Source of the DNA: Caballeronia arvi
Lineage (GTDB): Bacteria; Pseudomonadota; Gammaproteobacteria; Burkholderiales; Burkholderiaceae
Assembly (NCBI RefSeq): GCF_001544695.2
Contig: NZ_FCOM02000015.1
Coordinates: 1 to 64,000 of the forward strand
Length of the DNA stretch: 64,000 bases
Direction: 5' to 3'
Part shown: piece after piece, positions 44,682 to 55,103 of the stretch
Layout: the number at the start of each line of letters is the position of its first letter
Numbering within the stretch: position 1 is the first letter of the stretch
Made by a program: the position numbers and the translations under genes
The notes under the pieces: model-generated
Databases searched by the model: none
What the model saw: only the letters and a program-made list of their open reading frames with translations
What the model was told of the DNA's origin: nothing

Positions 44682-45197
44682 TCAGTTTGCGCGCGGCTCG
44701 GTCGTGAAAGTGAACGTGTTGTCGTCGCGGCGCGCGAGCACGAGATTGGCGCTCGCGGGCACATCGACCGTGCCGCCGGTGAAGCGCGCGCCGATCGGCA
44801 TTTCGCGCCCGCCGCGATCGGCGAGCACCGCGAGATCGATCGACGCCGGACGGCCGTAGTCGTACAGCTCGTTGATCGCGGCGCGCACGGTGCGGCCCGT
44901 GGACAGCACGTCGTCGATGAGCACGATGCGACGGCCGTTCACATCGAACGGCAAATCGGTCGGGCGCGCCTGGCTGTGCAGGCCCTTCTTCGCGTAGTCG
45001 TCGCGATGCAGCGCCACGTTCACCACGCCGAAGCTCGGCGCGTTCAGGTCTTTGGCGAGCCGCTCGGCAAGCCACACGCCGCCGCTGTAGATGCCCGCGA
45101 GCACGGGCCCGTCGTTCTCTGCGAACGACGATCCATACGCTAAGCGAATCTGGTCGACGAGCGCGCGATACAGCGCCTCGGCGTCAATGGAACTCAT
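44682..45197 (-). CDS. pyrR: Pyrimidine regulatory protein PyrR / uracil phosphoribosyltransferase
   Basis: 171 residues from MSSIDAEAL at 45197, where the start overlaps the end of ruvX by 14 bases. The PRPP-binding motif [17 protein letters not shown] is at 91-107. In Gram-positive bacteria PyrR binds pyr mRNA and senses UMP; in proteobacteria the RNA role is less certain and the enzyme activity may be the main one. Its position directly before pyrB-pyrC' fits a pyrimidine-linked control function. Confidence 0.92.
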   Translation of the reverse strand: MSSIDAEALYRALVDQIRLAYGSSFAENDGPVLAGIYSGGVWLAERLAKDLNAPSFGVVNVALHRDDYAKKGLHSQARPTDLPFDVNGRRIVLIDDVLSTGRTVRAAINELYDYGRPASIDLAVLADRGGREMPIGARFTGGTVDVPASANLVLARRDDNTFTFTTEPRAN

Positions 45198-45630
45198 GAT
45201 CGTCGGCAAGTCCGTCGAGATATTGTTGAAGGATGATGCGGGCGGCTTCGGCGTCGATCTCGTCGAAACGGCCGCGCGCATTGACGCGCACGCCGCGCTC
45301 GCGCAGATCGGCCTTGGCGTCGACGGACGAATAGCGCTCGTCCACCCATTGCACGGGCACGTTGAAACGGCCGTTCAGCTGATTGCCGAAGCGCTTGGCA
45401 AGCGCGCTCATTTCATGCGGCGTGCCATCGGGATGCATCGGCATGCCGACGACTACAGCGTCGGGTTTCCATTCGTCGAGCAGCTTGCCCACTTCGACGA
45501 AGCGATGTTCGCGGTTGAGATTTTGCAACGTGGCGAGCGCACGCGCGTTCTTCGTGAGCGTATTGCCGACGGCAACACCAATGCGCTTCTCGCCGTAATC
45601 GAATGCCAGCAGCGTGGCTTCGCGGCTCAT
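45184..45630 (-). CDS. ruvX: YqgF/RuvX family nuclease-like protein
   Basis: 148 residues. [17 protein letters not shown] near the N-terminus, [17 protein letters not shown], and [11 protein letters not shown] match the RNase H-like YqgF fold with its acidic residues. YqgF is tied to 16S rRNA 5'-end maturation in E. coli and was named as a Holliday-junction resolvase. The start overlaps the stop of the AlgH gene by four bases. Confidence 0.93.
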   Translation of the reverse strand: MSREATLLAFDYGEKRIGVAVGNTLTKNARALATLQNLNREHRFVEVGKLLDEWKPDAVVVGMPMHPDGTPHEMSALAKRFGNQLNGRFNVPVQWVDERYSSVDAKADLRERGVRVNARGRFDEIDAEAARIILQQYLDGLADDHEFH

Positions 45631-46205
45631 GCGTGCCCTGCTTCGCCGGACAACATCGAGCGCGACACGCCGAGCAGCGCGAGCGCCGCTTCGAGCCGGT
45701 CTTCGGCGGGCACGTCGAAGATGATGCGCGGATCGGCTTCCACGGTAAGCCAGCCATTTTTCGAGATTTCTTCTTCGAGCTGGCCCGCGCCCCAGCCGGC
45801 ATGACCCAGCGTGAGCAGGAAGCGCTCGGGGCCCTTGCCGCTCGCGACCGCTTCGAGCACGTCTTTCGACGTGGTCATGGCGAGGCCGCCGGGCACGCTC
45901 ATCGACGAGCTATAGGGCTCGCCCTCGCCCGTTTCGTGCAGCACGAAGCCGCGCTCCGTTTGCACGGGACCGCCGAAATACACGGGCAAATGGACGAGCG
46001 GCTCGATCTCGAGCTTGAGATCGATGCGATTGAAAAGCGACTGGAGATCGATGTCGGTCGGCCTATTAATGACGAGGCCGAGCGCACCTTTCTCGGTGTG
46101 ATCGCAAAGATAGACCACCGTTCCTGAAAACGTCGGATCGACCATGGACGGCATGGCGATCAGGAACTGATTCGTCAAATTGATGCGATCGGAAGTCTTG
46201 GACAT
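45627..46205 (-). CDS. algH: YqgE/AlgH family protein (UPF0301)
   Basis: 192 residues. The N-terminal block [20 protein letters not shown] and the [15 protein letters not shown] and [13 protein letters not shown] segments are diagnostic of YqgE/AlgH. The molecular role is not established; AlgH influences alginate expression in Pseudomonas. It heads the algH-ruvX-pyrR-pyrB-pyrC'-plsC run and lies back to back with the photolyase gene, with 30 bases between the starts. Confidence 0.93.
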   Translation of the reverse strand: MSKTSDRINLTNQFLIAMPSMVDPTFSGTVVYLCDHTEKGALGLVINRPTDIDLQSLFNRIDLKLEIEPLVHLPVYFGGPVQTERGFVLHETGEGEPYSSSMSVPGGLAMTTSKDVLEAVASGKGPERFLLTLGHAGWGAGQLEEEISKNGWLTVEADPRIIFDVPAEDRLEAALALLGVSRSMLSGEAGHA

Positions 46206-46235
46206 AATTCAGAATTTTAACAAAGGCGCTGCGAG

Positions 46236-47732
46236 ATGGCCGACTTTGATGTGGGTCTGGTCTGGTTTCGGCGGGATCTGCGCGCGGCAGACAATGCTGC
46301 ACTCTATCATGCGCTTACACGGTGCCGCCGCGTGCTGTGCGCCTTCGTTTTCGACCGCGATATTCTCGCGCCGCTCGACAAAAACGATCGTCGCGTGCCG
46401 TTCATCCATGCGAGCGCCGTCGAGCTGGATGGCACGCTGCGCGAGGCGGGCGGCGGGCTGATCGTGCTGCATGGACATCCCGTTCATGACATTCCGACGC
46501 TCGCGCGCAACTGCGGCGTGAATGCCGTCTTCGCCAACCGCGATTACGAGCCGGACGCGAAGGCGCGCGACGAAGCCGTCGCGGCCAGGCTCGCGAGTCA
46601 GGACATCGCGTTCTTCACGTTCAGGGATCAGGCCGTCTTCGATCATGACGATGTGATGACAGGCGCCGGCAAGCCCTACACCGTCTTCACGCCGTACAAG
46701 CGCAAGTGGCTCCAGACGCTCACGCCGGATGCGCTGATGCCGTATGCGTCGGAGGATCATCTGAACGCGCTGGCGAGGCCGCCTTCTGGCGTAGGGCATG
46801 CGTTTCCGTCCCTGGCCGCGCTCGGTTTCGCCGATGCGCGCGCACCCGCATTTCCCGCAGGCACGAGCGGCGCCTATGCGCTCTTCGACGACTTCCGCGA
46901 CCGAATGTCCGACTACGGCCGCACGCGCGACTTCCCCGCGCTGAAGGGCCCGAGCTATCTCGGCGTGCATCTGCGGCACGGCACGGTGTCGATCCGCGCG
47001 CTCGCCCGCACCGCGCACGATGCGCAGCGCCACGGCGACAAAGGCGCCGAAACGTGGCTCGGCGAACTAATTTGGCGTGAGTTCTATTTCTCCGTGCTGC
47101 ACCATTTTCCGCACGTCGGCGTGACCGGCGATCATCGCGCGTTCAAGCCGGAATACGATCGCATCGGCTGGGAAACCGGCGACGCCGCCGACGCGAACTT
47201 CGCTGCATGGTGTGCGGGGCAAACCGGCTATCCGATCGTCGATGCGGCGATGCGGCAGATCAACGCGTCGGGATATATGCACAATCGCCTGCGCATGGTG
47301 GTGGCGAGTTTTCTGACGAAGGATCTCGGCATCGACTGGCGGCGCGGCGAAGCTTATTTCGAGGCGCTGCTGAACGATTTCGAACTCTCGAACAACAACG
47401 GCGGCTGGCAATGGGCCGCATCGAGCGGTTGCGACGCCCAGCCGTACTTCCGCATCTTCAATCCGATTACGCAGTCGAAAAAGTTCGACGCTGCGGGCAA
47501 GTTCATCCGGCATTACGTGCCGGAGATCGCCGGTTTGTCCGATCGGGACATCCACGCGCCGTGGCTCGCGAAACCCGACGCGCTCAAAGCGGCGAAGGTG
47601 TCGCTCGGCGCGGATTATCCGCAACCGGTCGTCGATCACGCCGCGGCACGACAACGCACGCTCGCGCGCTATGACGTCGTGCGCAAGCCGGGCGCGAGAC
47701 AGGCCGCGCCGAACGATCGCGACGACGATTAA
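46236..47732 (+). CDS. phrB: Deoxyribodipyrimidine photolyase (class I CPD type)
   Basis: 498 residues. The N-terminal antenna domain starts with LVWFRRDLRAADNAALYHAL. The FAD domain shows TGYPIVDAAMRQINASGYMH, NRLRMVVASFLTKDL and NNGGWQWAASSG followed by YFRIFNP, all intact. It repairs cyclobutane dimers in light. The ribosome binding site is weak and the start lies 30 bases from the divergent algH start. The last bases overlap the convergent stop of the next gene. Confidence 0.95.
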   Translation: MADFDVGLVWFRRDLRAADNAALYHALTRCRRVLCAFVFDRDILAPLDKNDRRVPFIHASAVELDGTLREAGGGLIVLHGHPVHDIPTLARNCGVNAVFANRDYEPDAKARDEAVAARLASQDIAFFTFRDQAVFDHDDVMTGAGKPYTVFTPYKRKWLQTLTPDALMPYASEDHLNALARPPSGVGHAFPSLAALGFADARAPAFPAGTSGAYALFDDFRDRMSDYGRTRDFPALKGPSYLGVHLRHGTVSIRALARTAHDAQRHGDKGAETWLGELIWREFYFSVLHHFPHVGVTGDHRAFKPEYDRIGWETGDAADANFAAWCAGQTGYPIVDAAMRQINASGYMHNRLRMVVASFLTKDLGIDWRRGEAYFEALLNDFELSNNNGGWQWAASSGCDAQPYFRIFNPITQSKKFDAAGKFIRHYVPEIAGLSDRDIHAPWLAKPDALKAAKVSLGADYPQPVVDHAAARQRTLARYDVVRKPGARQAAPNDRDDD

Positions 47733-49123
47733 CGCGTGATCGGCATCGACCGCTCGATCATCGCGGTGAGCGCGACGATCGAGCTGCGGCCTTCGGACGG
47801 CGCGATGCCCGCAGCCGCCTGATGCAGCATCGAGCGCAGCATTTGCGCGGCGCGCTCGGGCACCGTGGCGTCGAGTCCGCGCGTCGCGCCTTCGGCGCCG
47901 TCGGCATGCGATTCGCCGTGATGGGCGACGCGCCGCCACGCGAGGCCGAGCGTGTCCGCGAGCAGCGCGACGTGCCCGAGCCCGAGCGCGCAGGCCGCCG
48001 CGCCCAGCCGATGCGAAGCGTCCGCCGCGGACAGCGCCGCGGCCTCGTCCACCGTACCGGTTTCGCTCGCCTGCGCGCCGCGCTCGACGAGCGCATCGAT
48101 CGACGTTTCCGCGCTCTGCAGGAAGTCCTCGTAGGCGGCCGAATTCACGCGCAGCACGCCGAGATCGCGCGTCGCGGCATCGCGCGACGCTTCCTCGACC
48201 GCCTGCGCCGCGCCCTCTTCCCATGCCGCTTCCGATGCCTGCGTCGCCGCCACGTGCCACGCGACGGTCAGGCCGTAGTCGCGCAGCACGTCGACGTGTT
48301 CGGCGTCTTCGGGCGCTGCGCCGTACAGCGCGAAGTCGCGCCACAGCAGCGCGAGCGTCGCGCGCACGAGCGAGCGCGGCGCGTACGACAGCGCGTGCGC
48401 CTGATCCGCCAGCACGAGGTTGAAGCGCGCGTAAAGGCGCTTTGCATCGGCGATATGGTCGAGCTCCGCGCCGTTGCGCTCGGCACGCTCGCGCAACGCC
48501 CGCACCGTGGACGACGCGAGCCGCCAGAAATCGTAGGGATCGGAGCCGCGCAGTTCGTCGAGGCAGGCGTCGAGGCGTGCGAAGGCATCGGCGGATGCTT
48601 CGGCCGGTCCGCGCAAAAGCTCGAGCAGCGTTTCCTCGTAGTGCGCCCGCAGGTGCGCGAGCCGCTCGGGGGCGAAGCCACGCAGCGTCGCCGGTGCGAT
48701 CGCGCGGCCGACGAGAGCGAGATCATCATAGGAAACCGGCGCGACGCGCGTGTGCGCCGCGAGCAGCGCATGCAGCCCGCGATAGTGATCGAAAAGCACG
48801 GTCGAGCAAGACAGCTCGCGCAGATTGTGGCGCTCGACCGCCGCGCGGAACACCGCGAGCGCCTCCGCGATGCGCGCATGACTTCCTTCCGATTCCTCGC
48901 CGAGCGGCGCGACGAGCGCAAGTGCCTCGGCGAAGCGCTGCGCGGGCAGCCAGCCCGCCGAGTGCAGCGCGGCGATGGCGCGCTTCAGCGCAGCGCCGGT
49001 TTCGCCCTGACGCTGGAAAGCGTGCAGCGCGTCGGTGAGCGCCATTTCGGCGAGTCGCACCGATCCGCCACGCGGATTGGGCAGGGCTTCGAATGGAACG
49101 GGCAGATCGGGACGAGAAGTCAT
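47729..49123 (-). CDS. Hpt-like/FimL-like protein related to ChpA N-terminus
   Basis: 464 residues, mostly helical, rich in Ala and Leu. The region around 360-400 (ASHRLGAAACALGLGHVALL) resembles a histidine phosphotransfer helix in which HxLKG has become HRLGA. The rest (for example ELSCSTVLFDHYRGLHALLA) looks like the repeated N-terminal modules of ChpA/PilL and of FimL, proteins of type IV pilus chemotaxis. In many beta-proteobacteria rubredoxin is followed by pilGHIJ-chpA; here the kinase and receivers are missing and only this piece lies beside rubredoxin. It may be a free-standing scaffold or phosphotransfer protein. Assignment is tentative. Confidence 0.55.
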   Translation of the reverse strand: MTSRPDLPVPFEALPNPRGGSVRLAEMALTDALHAFQRQGETGAALKRAIAALHSAGWLPAQRFAEALALVAPLGEESEGSHARIAEALAVFRAAVERHNLRELSCSTVLFDHYRGLHALLAAHTRVAPVSYDDLALVGRAIAPATLRGFAPERLAHLRAHYEETLLELLRGPAEASADAFARLDACLDELRGSDPYDFWRLASSTVRALRERAERNGAELDHIADAKRLYARFNLVLADQAHALSYAPRSLVRATLALLWRDFALYGAAPEDAEHVDVLRDYGLTVAWHVAATQASEAAWEEGAAQAVEEASRDAATRDLGVLRVNSAAYEDFLQSAETSIDALVERGAQASETGTVDEAAALSAADASHRLGAAACALGLGHVALLADTLGLAWRRVAHHGESHADGAEGATRGLDATVPERAAQMLRSMLHQAAAGIAPSEGRSSIVALTAMIERSMPITR

Positions 49124-49445
49124 AACAAGCGCTCACAAGCCGGTTCGCGGGCGCGGCGTCGATAGTCGCCGTCGCTCGCGGTTTGATTGCATCATCGGTA
49201 GACGGGCGGCGGATGTCAGCCGCTCACCGCGCCTGCTTCAAGCGTATGCGCTAACGAGCCGGCAGGGAATCGAATGCGCCTGCCGAGACTCTTCGCACCT
49301 TCGTACGCCGCAACGAACTTGCGTCACGCTGCAAAACCCGAAACCCGCGCGGACCGCACGCGCCTCGCGCCGCCGTAACCGAACGCGGTCCGCAAAAAAC
49401 GCGCGCCGCATGACGCGAGTCATGCGGCGCAGCAGAACGACAAGA
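49124..49445. other. Intergenic region between Hpt-like gene and rubredoxin
   Basis: About 320 bases with no credible gene. It contains the rubredoxin terminator at 49394-49430 and, toward 49124, should hold the promoter for the Hpt-like gene. Nothing else was recognised. Confidence 0.5.
49394..49430 (-). terminator. Rho-independent terminator after rubredoxin
   Basis: On the minus strand GCGCCGCATGAC, a four-base loop and GTCATGCGGCGC form a perfect 12-pair stem, followed by GCG and six Ts. It lies 16 bases past the rubredoxin stop and should end that transcript, isolating it from the Hpt-like gene. Confidence 0.85.
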
Positions 49446-49616
49446 TCAGATCTGAACCATCTCGAAATCTTCCTTGCGGGCTCCGCATTCGGGACAGGTC
49501 CAGTTGATCGGAACGTCCTCCCAGCGCGTGCCCGGCGCGATGCCCTCTTCGGGCAATCCCGCCTCCTCGTCGTAGATCCAGCCGCAGATCAGGCACATCC
49601 AGCTTCTGTATTCCAT
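49446..49616 (-). CDS. rubA: Rubredoxin
   Basis: 56 residues. Two iron-binding pairs are seen: MCLICGWIYDEEAG (CxxCG) and WTCPECGARKEDFEMV (CPxCG), the complete rubredoxin set. It carries one electron, for example to alkane hydroxylases or oxidative-stress enzymes. The start MEYRSWMCL at 49616 leaves the normal six residues before the first Cys. A strong terminator follows; the gene seems to stand alone. Confidence 0.96.
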   Translation of the reverse strand: MEYRSWMCLICGWIYDEEAGLPEEGIAPGTRWEDVPINWTCPECGARKEDFEMVQI

Positions 49617-49912
49617 ACTTATGCCGCGTCGATTGGTCGGTTGAAATTAGGACATGATGGTACCGTGTTGCCGTGTCGATGCCTAGCAAGCCGCCCGCCC
49701 GGGAGCGCGCGCAGCGAGACATCGGTCGAAACGGCCGTCATGCGGGCGGCCCGTGCAAAGGCTAGCGCGCCGGAAAAAAGTGCGCAAAGAAAACAGCCGG
49801 GCGGCATTAGGACGCATAATCAGACATGACCGGGCGGGCCTTCGCTCACGCGCCCGAGGCGCGGACGAGTCCGCTCCACGCCGATCGTCCAATCAAGCAA
49901 TCCAATACCATA

Positions 49913-50803
49913 ATGTCCGCTTTTGCCATGACCGGCGACTCCCCACCGATCGTACTCACCTTCGGCCTCTCGGACCCCACGGGCGGGTCGGGCCTGCAAG
50001 CCGACCTGCTGACGCTCGCGAGCATGGGCTGCCACGGCGTGACCGTGCTGACCGGCTACGCGGTGCGCGACTCCGCGACCTGCGACGAAGTGACGGGCCT
50101 CGACCCGGATGCCGTCGCGACTCAGGCGCGCATGTTGCTGGAGGACATGCCGATCGCCGCATTCAAGATTGGCGCGGCGACGCGCGCGGAGCTCGTGTCT
50201 GCCATCGCCGAAGTCGTGTCCGACTACGACGACGTGCCGCTGATCCTCGCGCCCGATTTCACGCTCGACGACGAACACGTCCTGTCCGCCGACGAACTGC
50301 GCGAATCGCTCGCCGATCTACTCGTGCCGCAGACCACCATGCTGATTGCCGATCACGCCACGTTATTGCAACTCGCGCAGCCGGACAGCGACGCTGAATC
50401 GCCCACACTCGATTCCGCGATTTCGCACATCCTCGCGCAGGGCTGCGAATACGTGCTCGCGATGGAAACCGGTACGCACCGGCACGTGAACACGCTCTAC
50501 AGCGAGGAAGGCCAGGTGCGGCAGGACACCTGGGAGCGCGGCGTGCAACGCATCATGGGACTGACCGATACGCTCGGCTCGGCGGTCGCCGCGCTGCTCG
50601 CGAACGGCCAGGAACCGGCCGAAGCCGCGCGCGAGGCGCAGGAATACGTGTTCCAGGCCGCGCGCGCTGCGTTCCGGCCCGGGATGGGCGCGTATCTGCC
50701 GGACCGCTTCTTCTGGGCGCGCTCGAACGACGCCGACGAAGACGGCGAAGCGTCCGCGCTGCCCGACGATCCAACAGGACTGCCCGGAGAAGCGCGCCAC
50801 TGA
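49913..50803 (+). CDS. thiD: ThiD-like hydroxymethylpyrimidine (phosphate) kinase
   Basis: 296 residues from MSAFAMTGDS at 49913. The N-terminal SDPTGGSGLQADLLTLASMG is the ThiD variant of the ribokinase-type glycine motif and makes the pyrimidine-kinase assignment clear. The anion-hole motif GTGC near the C-terminus is replaced: the aligned segment reads MGLTDTLGSAVAALLA, with no Cys. The last 30 residues (ARSNDADEDGEASALPDD) are an acidic extension. It may act on hydroxymethylpyrimidine or have drifted in specificity. It is divergent from rubredoxin and followed by a DUF72 gene 41 bases later. Confidence 0.85.
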   Translation: MSAFAMTGDSPPIVLTFGLSDPTGGSGLQADLLTLASMGCHGVTVLTGYAVRDSATCDEVTGLDPDAVATQARMLLEDMPIAAFKIGAATRAELVSAIAEVVSDYDDVPLILAPDFTLDDEHVLSADELRESLADLLVPQTTMLIADHATLLQLAQPDSDAESPTLDSAISHILAQGCEYVLAMETGTHRHVNTLYSEEGQVRQDTWERGVQRIMGLTDTLGSAVAALLANGQEPAEAAREAQEYVFQAARAAFRPGMGAYLPDRFFWARSNDADEDGEASALPDDPTGLPGEARH

Positions 50804-50844
50804 ATCCGCGTCGACGAAATCAATAAGGGAGGCCACGCGAGCGC

Positions 50845-51624
50845 ATGCCATACCGATTGCCCCATCTGCACAAGCCCGGCCCGCAAGGTGCGATCCGCAT
50901 CGGCTGCGCGGGCTGGGGACTGTCGAGCGCCGTCTCGGCCAGCTTCCCGCATGAAGGCACGCATCTCGAACGCTATTCGCACGTGCTGACGTGCGTCGAG
51001 ATCAACACCAGCTTTTACAAGCCGCATCGCGAACAGACCTACGCACACTGGGCGGAGAGCGTGCCCGATTCGTTTCGTTTCTCCGTCAAGCTGCCGAAGG
51101 CGATCACGCACGATGCGCGTCTCGCCGACACCGAATCCCTGCTCGACGAATTTTTCCATTCCGCCGGACAACTCGGCGACAGGCTCGGCTGCTGGCTCGT
51201 GCAAGTACCGCCGAGCCTGCCGTTCGATGACACCATCGCCGAAACCTTTTTCAAGGCGCTGCGCGAGCGCACGAAGCTGCCGGTCGCATTCGAGGCGCGC
51301 GAACACAGTTGGTTCACCACGCACACGGCGGCGCTGCTGAAGGCGCATCGCATCGCCTACGTCGACGCCGACCCGATACCCGACGATTGCGAGATCAAGC
51401 ATCGTGCGGACACGTCGCTCGTGTATGTGCGCCTGCACGGCTCGCCCGAGCTCTACAAGTCTTCCTACAACTACACCTATCTCGACGATCTCGCCCATAC
51501 GCTGCACGCGCGCGCGAAGAAGACAGCCGAGGTCTGGTGCGTCTTCGACAACACGGCGGAAGGCAACGCGCAGCCCAATGCGCTGCATCTGATGGAGCGC
51601 TTGCGGATTCATCACAAGGTCTGA
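50845..51624 (+). CDS. DUF72-domain protein
   Basis: 259 residues. IRIGCAGWGLS, HVLTCVEINTSFYKPHR, FRFSVKLPKAITHD and YVRLHGSPELY are the conserved blocks of DUF72, a TIM-barrel-like family (YecE). The family has no established biochemical role. GGGAGG lies about 15 bases upstream of the ATG, further than usual. Probably transcribed with thiD. Confidence 0.88.
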   Translation: MPYRLPHLHKPGPQGAIRIGCAGWGLSSAVSASFPHEGTHLERYSHVLTCVEINTSFYKPHREQTYAHWAESVPDSFRFSVKLPKAITHDARLADTESLLDEFFHSAGQLGDRLGCWLVQVPPSLPFDDTIAETFFKALRERTKLPVAFEAREHSWFTTHTAALLKAHRIAYVDADPIPDDCEIKHRADTSLVYVRLHGSPELYKSSYNYTYLDDLAHTLHARAKKTAEVWCVFDNTAEGNAQPNALHLMERLRIHHKV

Positions 51625-51643
51625 TTCTCTGGAGGATTGTCCG

Positions 51644-52057
51644 ATGCGCAAGTCTGCGGGACGAATTGCCCCTTTGCTTGCAGCCGCGCTGCTCGCCTCG
51701 CTGCTTGGTTTCACGGCGCCGAGTCAGGCGCAGAACGCCACGCCCGTGGGCGACGGAACCTTCCTGCTGACGATCTTCCTCAAGCACGACGAATCGAAGA
51801 CACTGCCGCAAATCAACCAGCAGTTGAAGGAACAAGGCTACTTCAAGACGTTTCCGCCACCGGGCATCGAAGTGGTGTCGTGGTACGTGATGATGGGCAT
51901 CGGGCAAGTGGTGACGCTGCGCGTGCCCGCCGACCGTTTGCGCGAAGTGAACCGGGCGATCGAATCGACCGCTTGGGGTGGCTATCGGACGGAGTTTTAT
52001 CCGACTTACGACTACAAGGCCGCCGCACAGAAGCTGCGCGACGAGATGAACAAGTAA
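51644..52057 (+). CDS. Small secreted/periplasmic protein of unknown function
   Basis: 137 residues with a clear signal peptide (MRKSAGRIAPLLAAALLASL and following, cleavage near APSQAQ-NA). The mature part has a two-part layout (FLLTIFLKHDESKTLPQINQ; VVTLRVPADRLREVNRAIES) that could be a ferredoxin-like fold, but I recognise no named family. GGAGG stands nine bases before the ATG. It lies 19 bases after the DUF72 gene and ends at a strong terminator. Confidence 0.8.
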   Translation: MRKSAGRIAPLLAAALLASLLGFTAPSQAQNATPVGDGTFLLTIFLKHDESKTLPQINQQLKEQGYFKTFPPPGIEVVSWYVMMGIGQVVTLRVPADRLREVNRAIESTAWGGYRTEFYPTYDYKAAAQKLRDEMNK

Positions 52058-52074
52058 CGCGTTTCCGACAGGCG

Positions 52075-52105
52075 AAAAAAAACCCGCATCGCTGCGGGTT
52101 TTTTT
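52075..52105. terminator. Bidirectional rho-independent terminator
   Basis: AACCCGC and GCGGGTT form a stem around a short loop (ATCGCT), flanked by eight As on the left and seven Ts on the right. It can therefore stop transcription in both directions, ending the 51644 gene on the plus strand and groEL on the minus strand. Confidence 0.92.
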
Positions 52106-52158
52106 GGCTGCGCGAGCCTCTTGCGAAGCCCGCGCTGATGTAACCGGCATAAGCCGAA

Positions 52159-53820
<1,662 letters not shown>

Positions 53821-53893
53821 TCATTGTGCTGGCTTCGCTGCGGCGCTTCTGAAAAAGCGATATCGCGCGAAGCCAAACGTGCAGGAAGGATGC

Positions 53894-54184
53894 TTACTTG
53901 ACCAGAACGGCCATGATGTCTTCTTCGCGCATGACGAGCAGTTCCTGCCCGTCGACCTTGACGGTCTGGCCGGCGTACTTGCCGAACAGCACGCGGTCGC
54001 CGACCTTCACGTCGAGAGCGTTTTGCGTGCCCTTGTCATCGCGCTTGCCCGGGCCGATGGCCAGGACTTCGCCTTGATCAGGCTTCTCTGCCGCGGCTTC
54101 CGGAATCACGATGCCCGATGCGGTCTTGGTTTCCTGGTCCAGACGCTTGACGATGACGCGATCGTGCAAAGGACGAAGGTTCAT
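53894..54184 (-). CDS. groS: 10-kDa co-chaperonin GroES
   Basis: 96 residues from [10 protein letters not shown] at 54184; AGGAG lies five bases before this ATG, and a GTG two codons earlier is less likely. The mobile-loop segment [18 protein letters not shown] and [12 protein letters not shown] are typical. It caps GroEL rings. First gene of the groES-groEL operon. Confidence 0.97.
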   Translation of the reverse strand: MNLRPLHDRVIVKRLDQETKTASGIVIPEAAAEKPDQGEVLAIGPGKRDDKGTQNALDVKVGDRVLFGKYAGQTVKVDGQELLVMREEDIMAVLVK

Positions 54185-54263
54185 ACACACTCCTCTCTTG
54201 ATTGAGACTGAAAACGCGGGAAAACCCGTCCTTGGAGAACATTCTCGCCGGACGGAAATCTTG

Positions 54264-54290
54264 TTAGCACTCTCGTGCAGTGAGTGCCAA
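54264..54290. promoter_or_regulatory. CIRCE operator (HrcA binding site)
   Basis: TTAGCACTC, nine bases, GAGTGCCAA: this matches the CIRCE consensus (TTAGCACTC-N9-GAGTGCTAA) at 17 of 18 positions. It overlaps the -10 side of the groES promoter about 80 bases before the start, where HrcA would block transcription until heat shock. hrcA itself is not in the window. Confidence 0.95.
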
Positions 54291-54318
54291 TTATATGGAC
54301 GGGATTTGACAATTTCAA
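54290..54318 (-). promoter_or_regulatory. groES promoter, overlapping sigma-70 and sigma-32 types
   Basis: On the minus strand TTGAAA, 17 bases, TATAAT gives a near-perfect vegetative promoter. The same DNA reads CTTGAAA, 14 bases, CCATATAA, close to the sigma-32 consensus (CTTGAAA and CCCATnTA). The -10 abuts the CIRCE element. The operon may thus be under both HrcA repression and RpoH activation, as in other beta-proteobacteria. Confidence 0.8.
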
Positions 54319-54553
54319 GGAGGGGAGGCGCGGGGAATCCCGTAGAGACTGCCCGCCACGGGGAAGCGGCTTGATCGGACCAATGACAACGCCTTGCCCG
54401 ATAGACTCGATTAATGCTGATCCACGAAGGCTGATTTGTTCAAAGCAGGGTTTTTACTTAGATCGCCGCGGCCTAGACTGCCTCTAACGACGAAGCAGTG
54501 GAGAGACAACTCACCACCAGCAACGTTCCTCAAATCGGCATTCGGAGGTCATC

Positions 54554-54895
54554 ATGTTCAAGTCCATCGTTCCCGCCATCGCCATTGCGGCCGTTCTCTC
54601 AGTCCCGGGTTTCGCTCAGGCGCGCGAAGACGGTCCCGTCACACGGGCGCAAGTGCGCGCCGAACTCGTTCAACTGGAGCGCGCGGGTTACAACCCGACG
54701 GGCGACCAGACCACCTACCCCGCGCAGATCCAGGCGGCCGAAGCACGCGTGGCGGCGCAGCAAGGCGAGTCGCAAGCGTCATATGGCGGTGCGGACGAAG
54801 CCACGTCGGCGTCGGGCCATGCAAGCCGTCTGAGCTTCCTCGACCGCATCGTGCGGCCGTCCCCGGCAAACCCGGTCGACTTCAATCGTCCGTAA
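54554..54895 (+). CDS. DUF4148 small secreted protein
   Basis: 113 residues with a signal peptide (MFKSIVPAIAIAAVLSVPGF, cleavage near AQA-RE). The mature start VTRAQVRAELVQLERAGYNP is the DUF4148 signature, a family abundant in Burkholderiaceae with no known biochemical role. GGAGG precedes the ATG by seven bases, and a strong terminator follows the stop by about 25 bases, so it is probably a single-gene, well-expressed unit. The about 260 bases between the groES promoter and this gene hold its own promoter; boxes are not obvious. Confidence 0.88.
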   Translation: MFKSIVPAIAIAAVLSVPGFAQAREDGPVTRAQVRAELVQLERAGYNPTGDQTTYPAQIQAAEARVAAQQGESQASYGGADEATSASGHASRLSFLDRIVRPSPANPVDFNRP

Positions 54896-54918
54896 TTCAA
54901 GCAACTCTTGCGCACGGA

Positions 54919-54945
54919 AGCCCGGCCTCACACCGGGCTTTTTTT
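54919..54945 (+). terminator. Rho-independent terminator after DUF4148 gene
   Basis: AGCCCGG, a seven-base loop and CCGGGCT, followed by seven Ts. It ends the DUF4148 transcript. Confidence 0.92.
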
Positions 54946-55103
54946 CACATTCAAAACGGTGAATTGACGAAGTTGGCGCCTTTCATCACCCTGTAAGGCA
55001 TGAATTCGACGATGTTTTTCAGACTGTGCTTTTTCATCGGCCAGTCGGGCAGGACTACAATTTGTCTCTGCCGCTGACACAAATTCTGGATTCGCCGCCT
55101 CTC

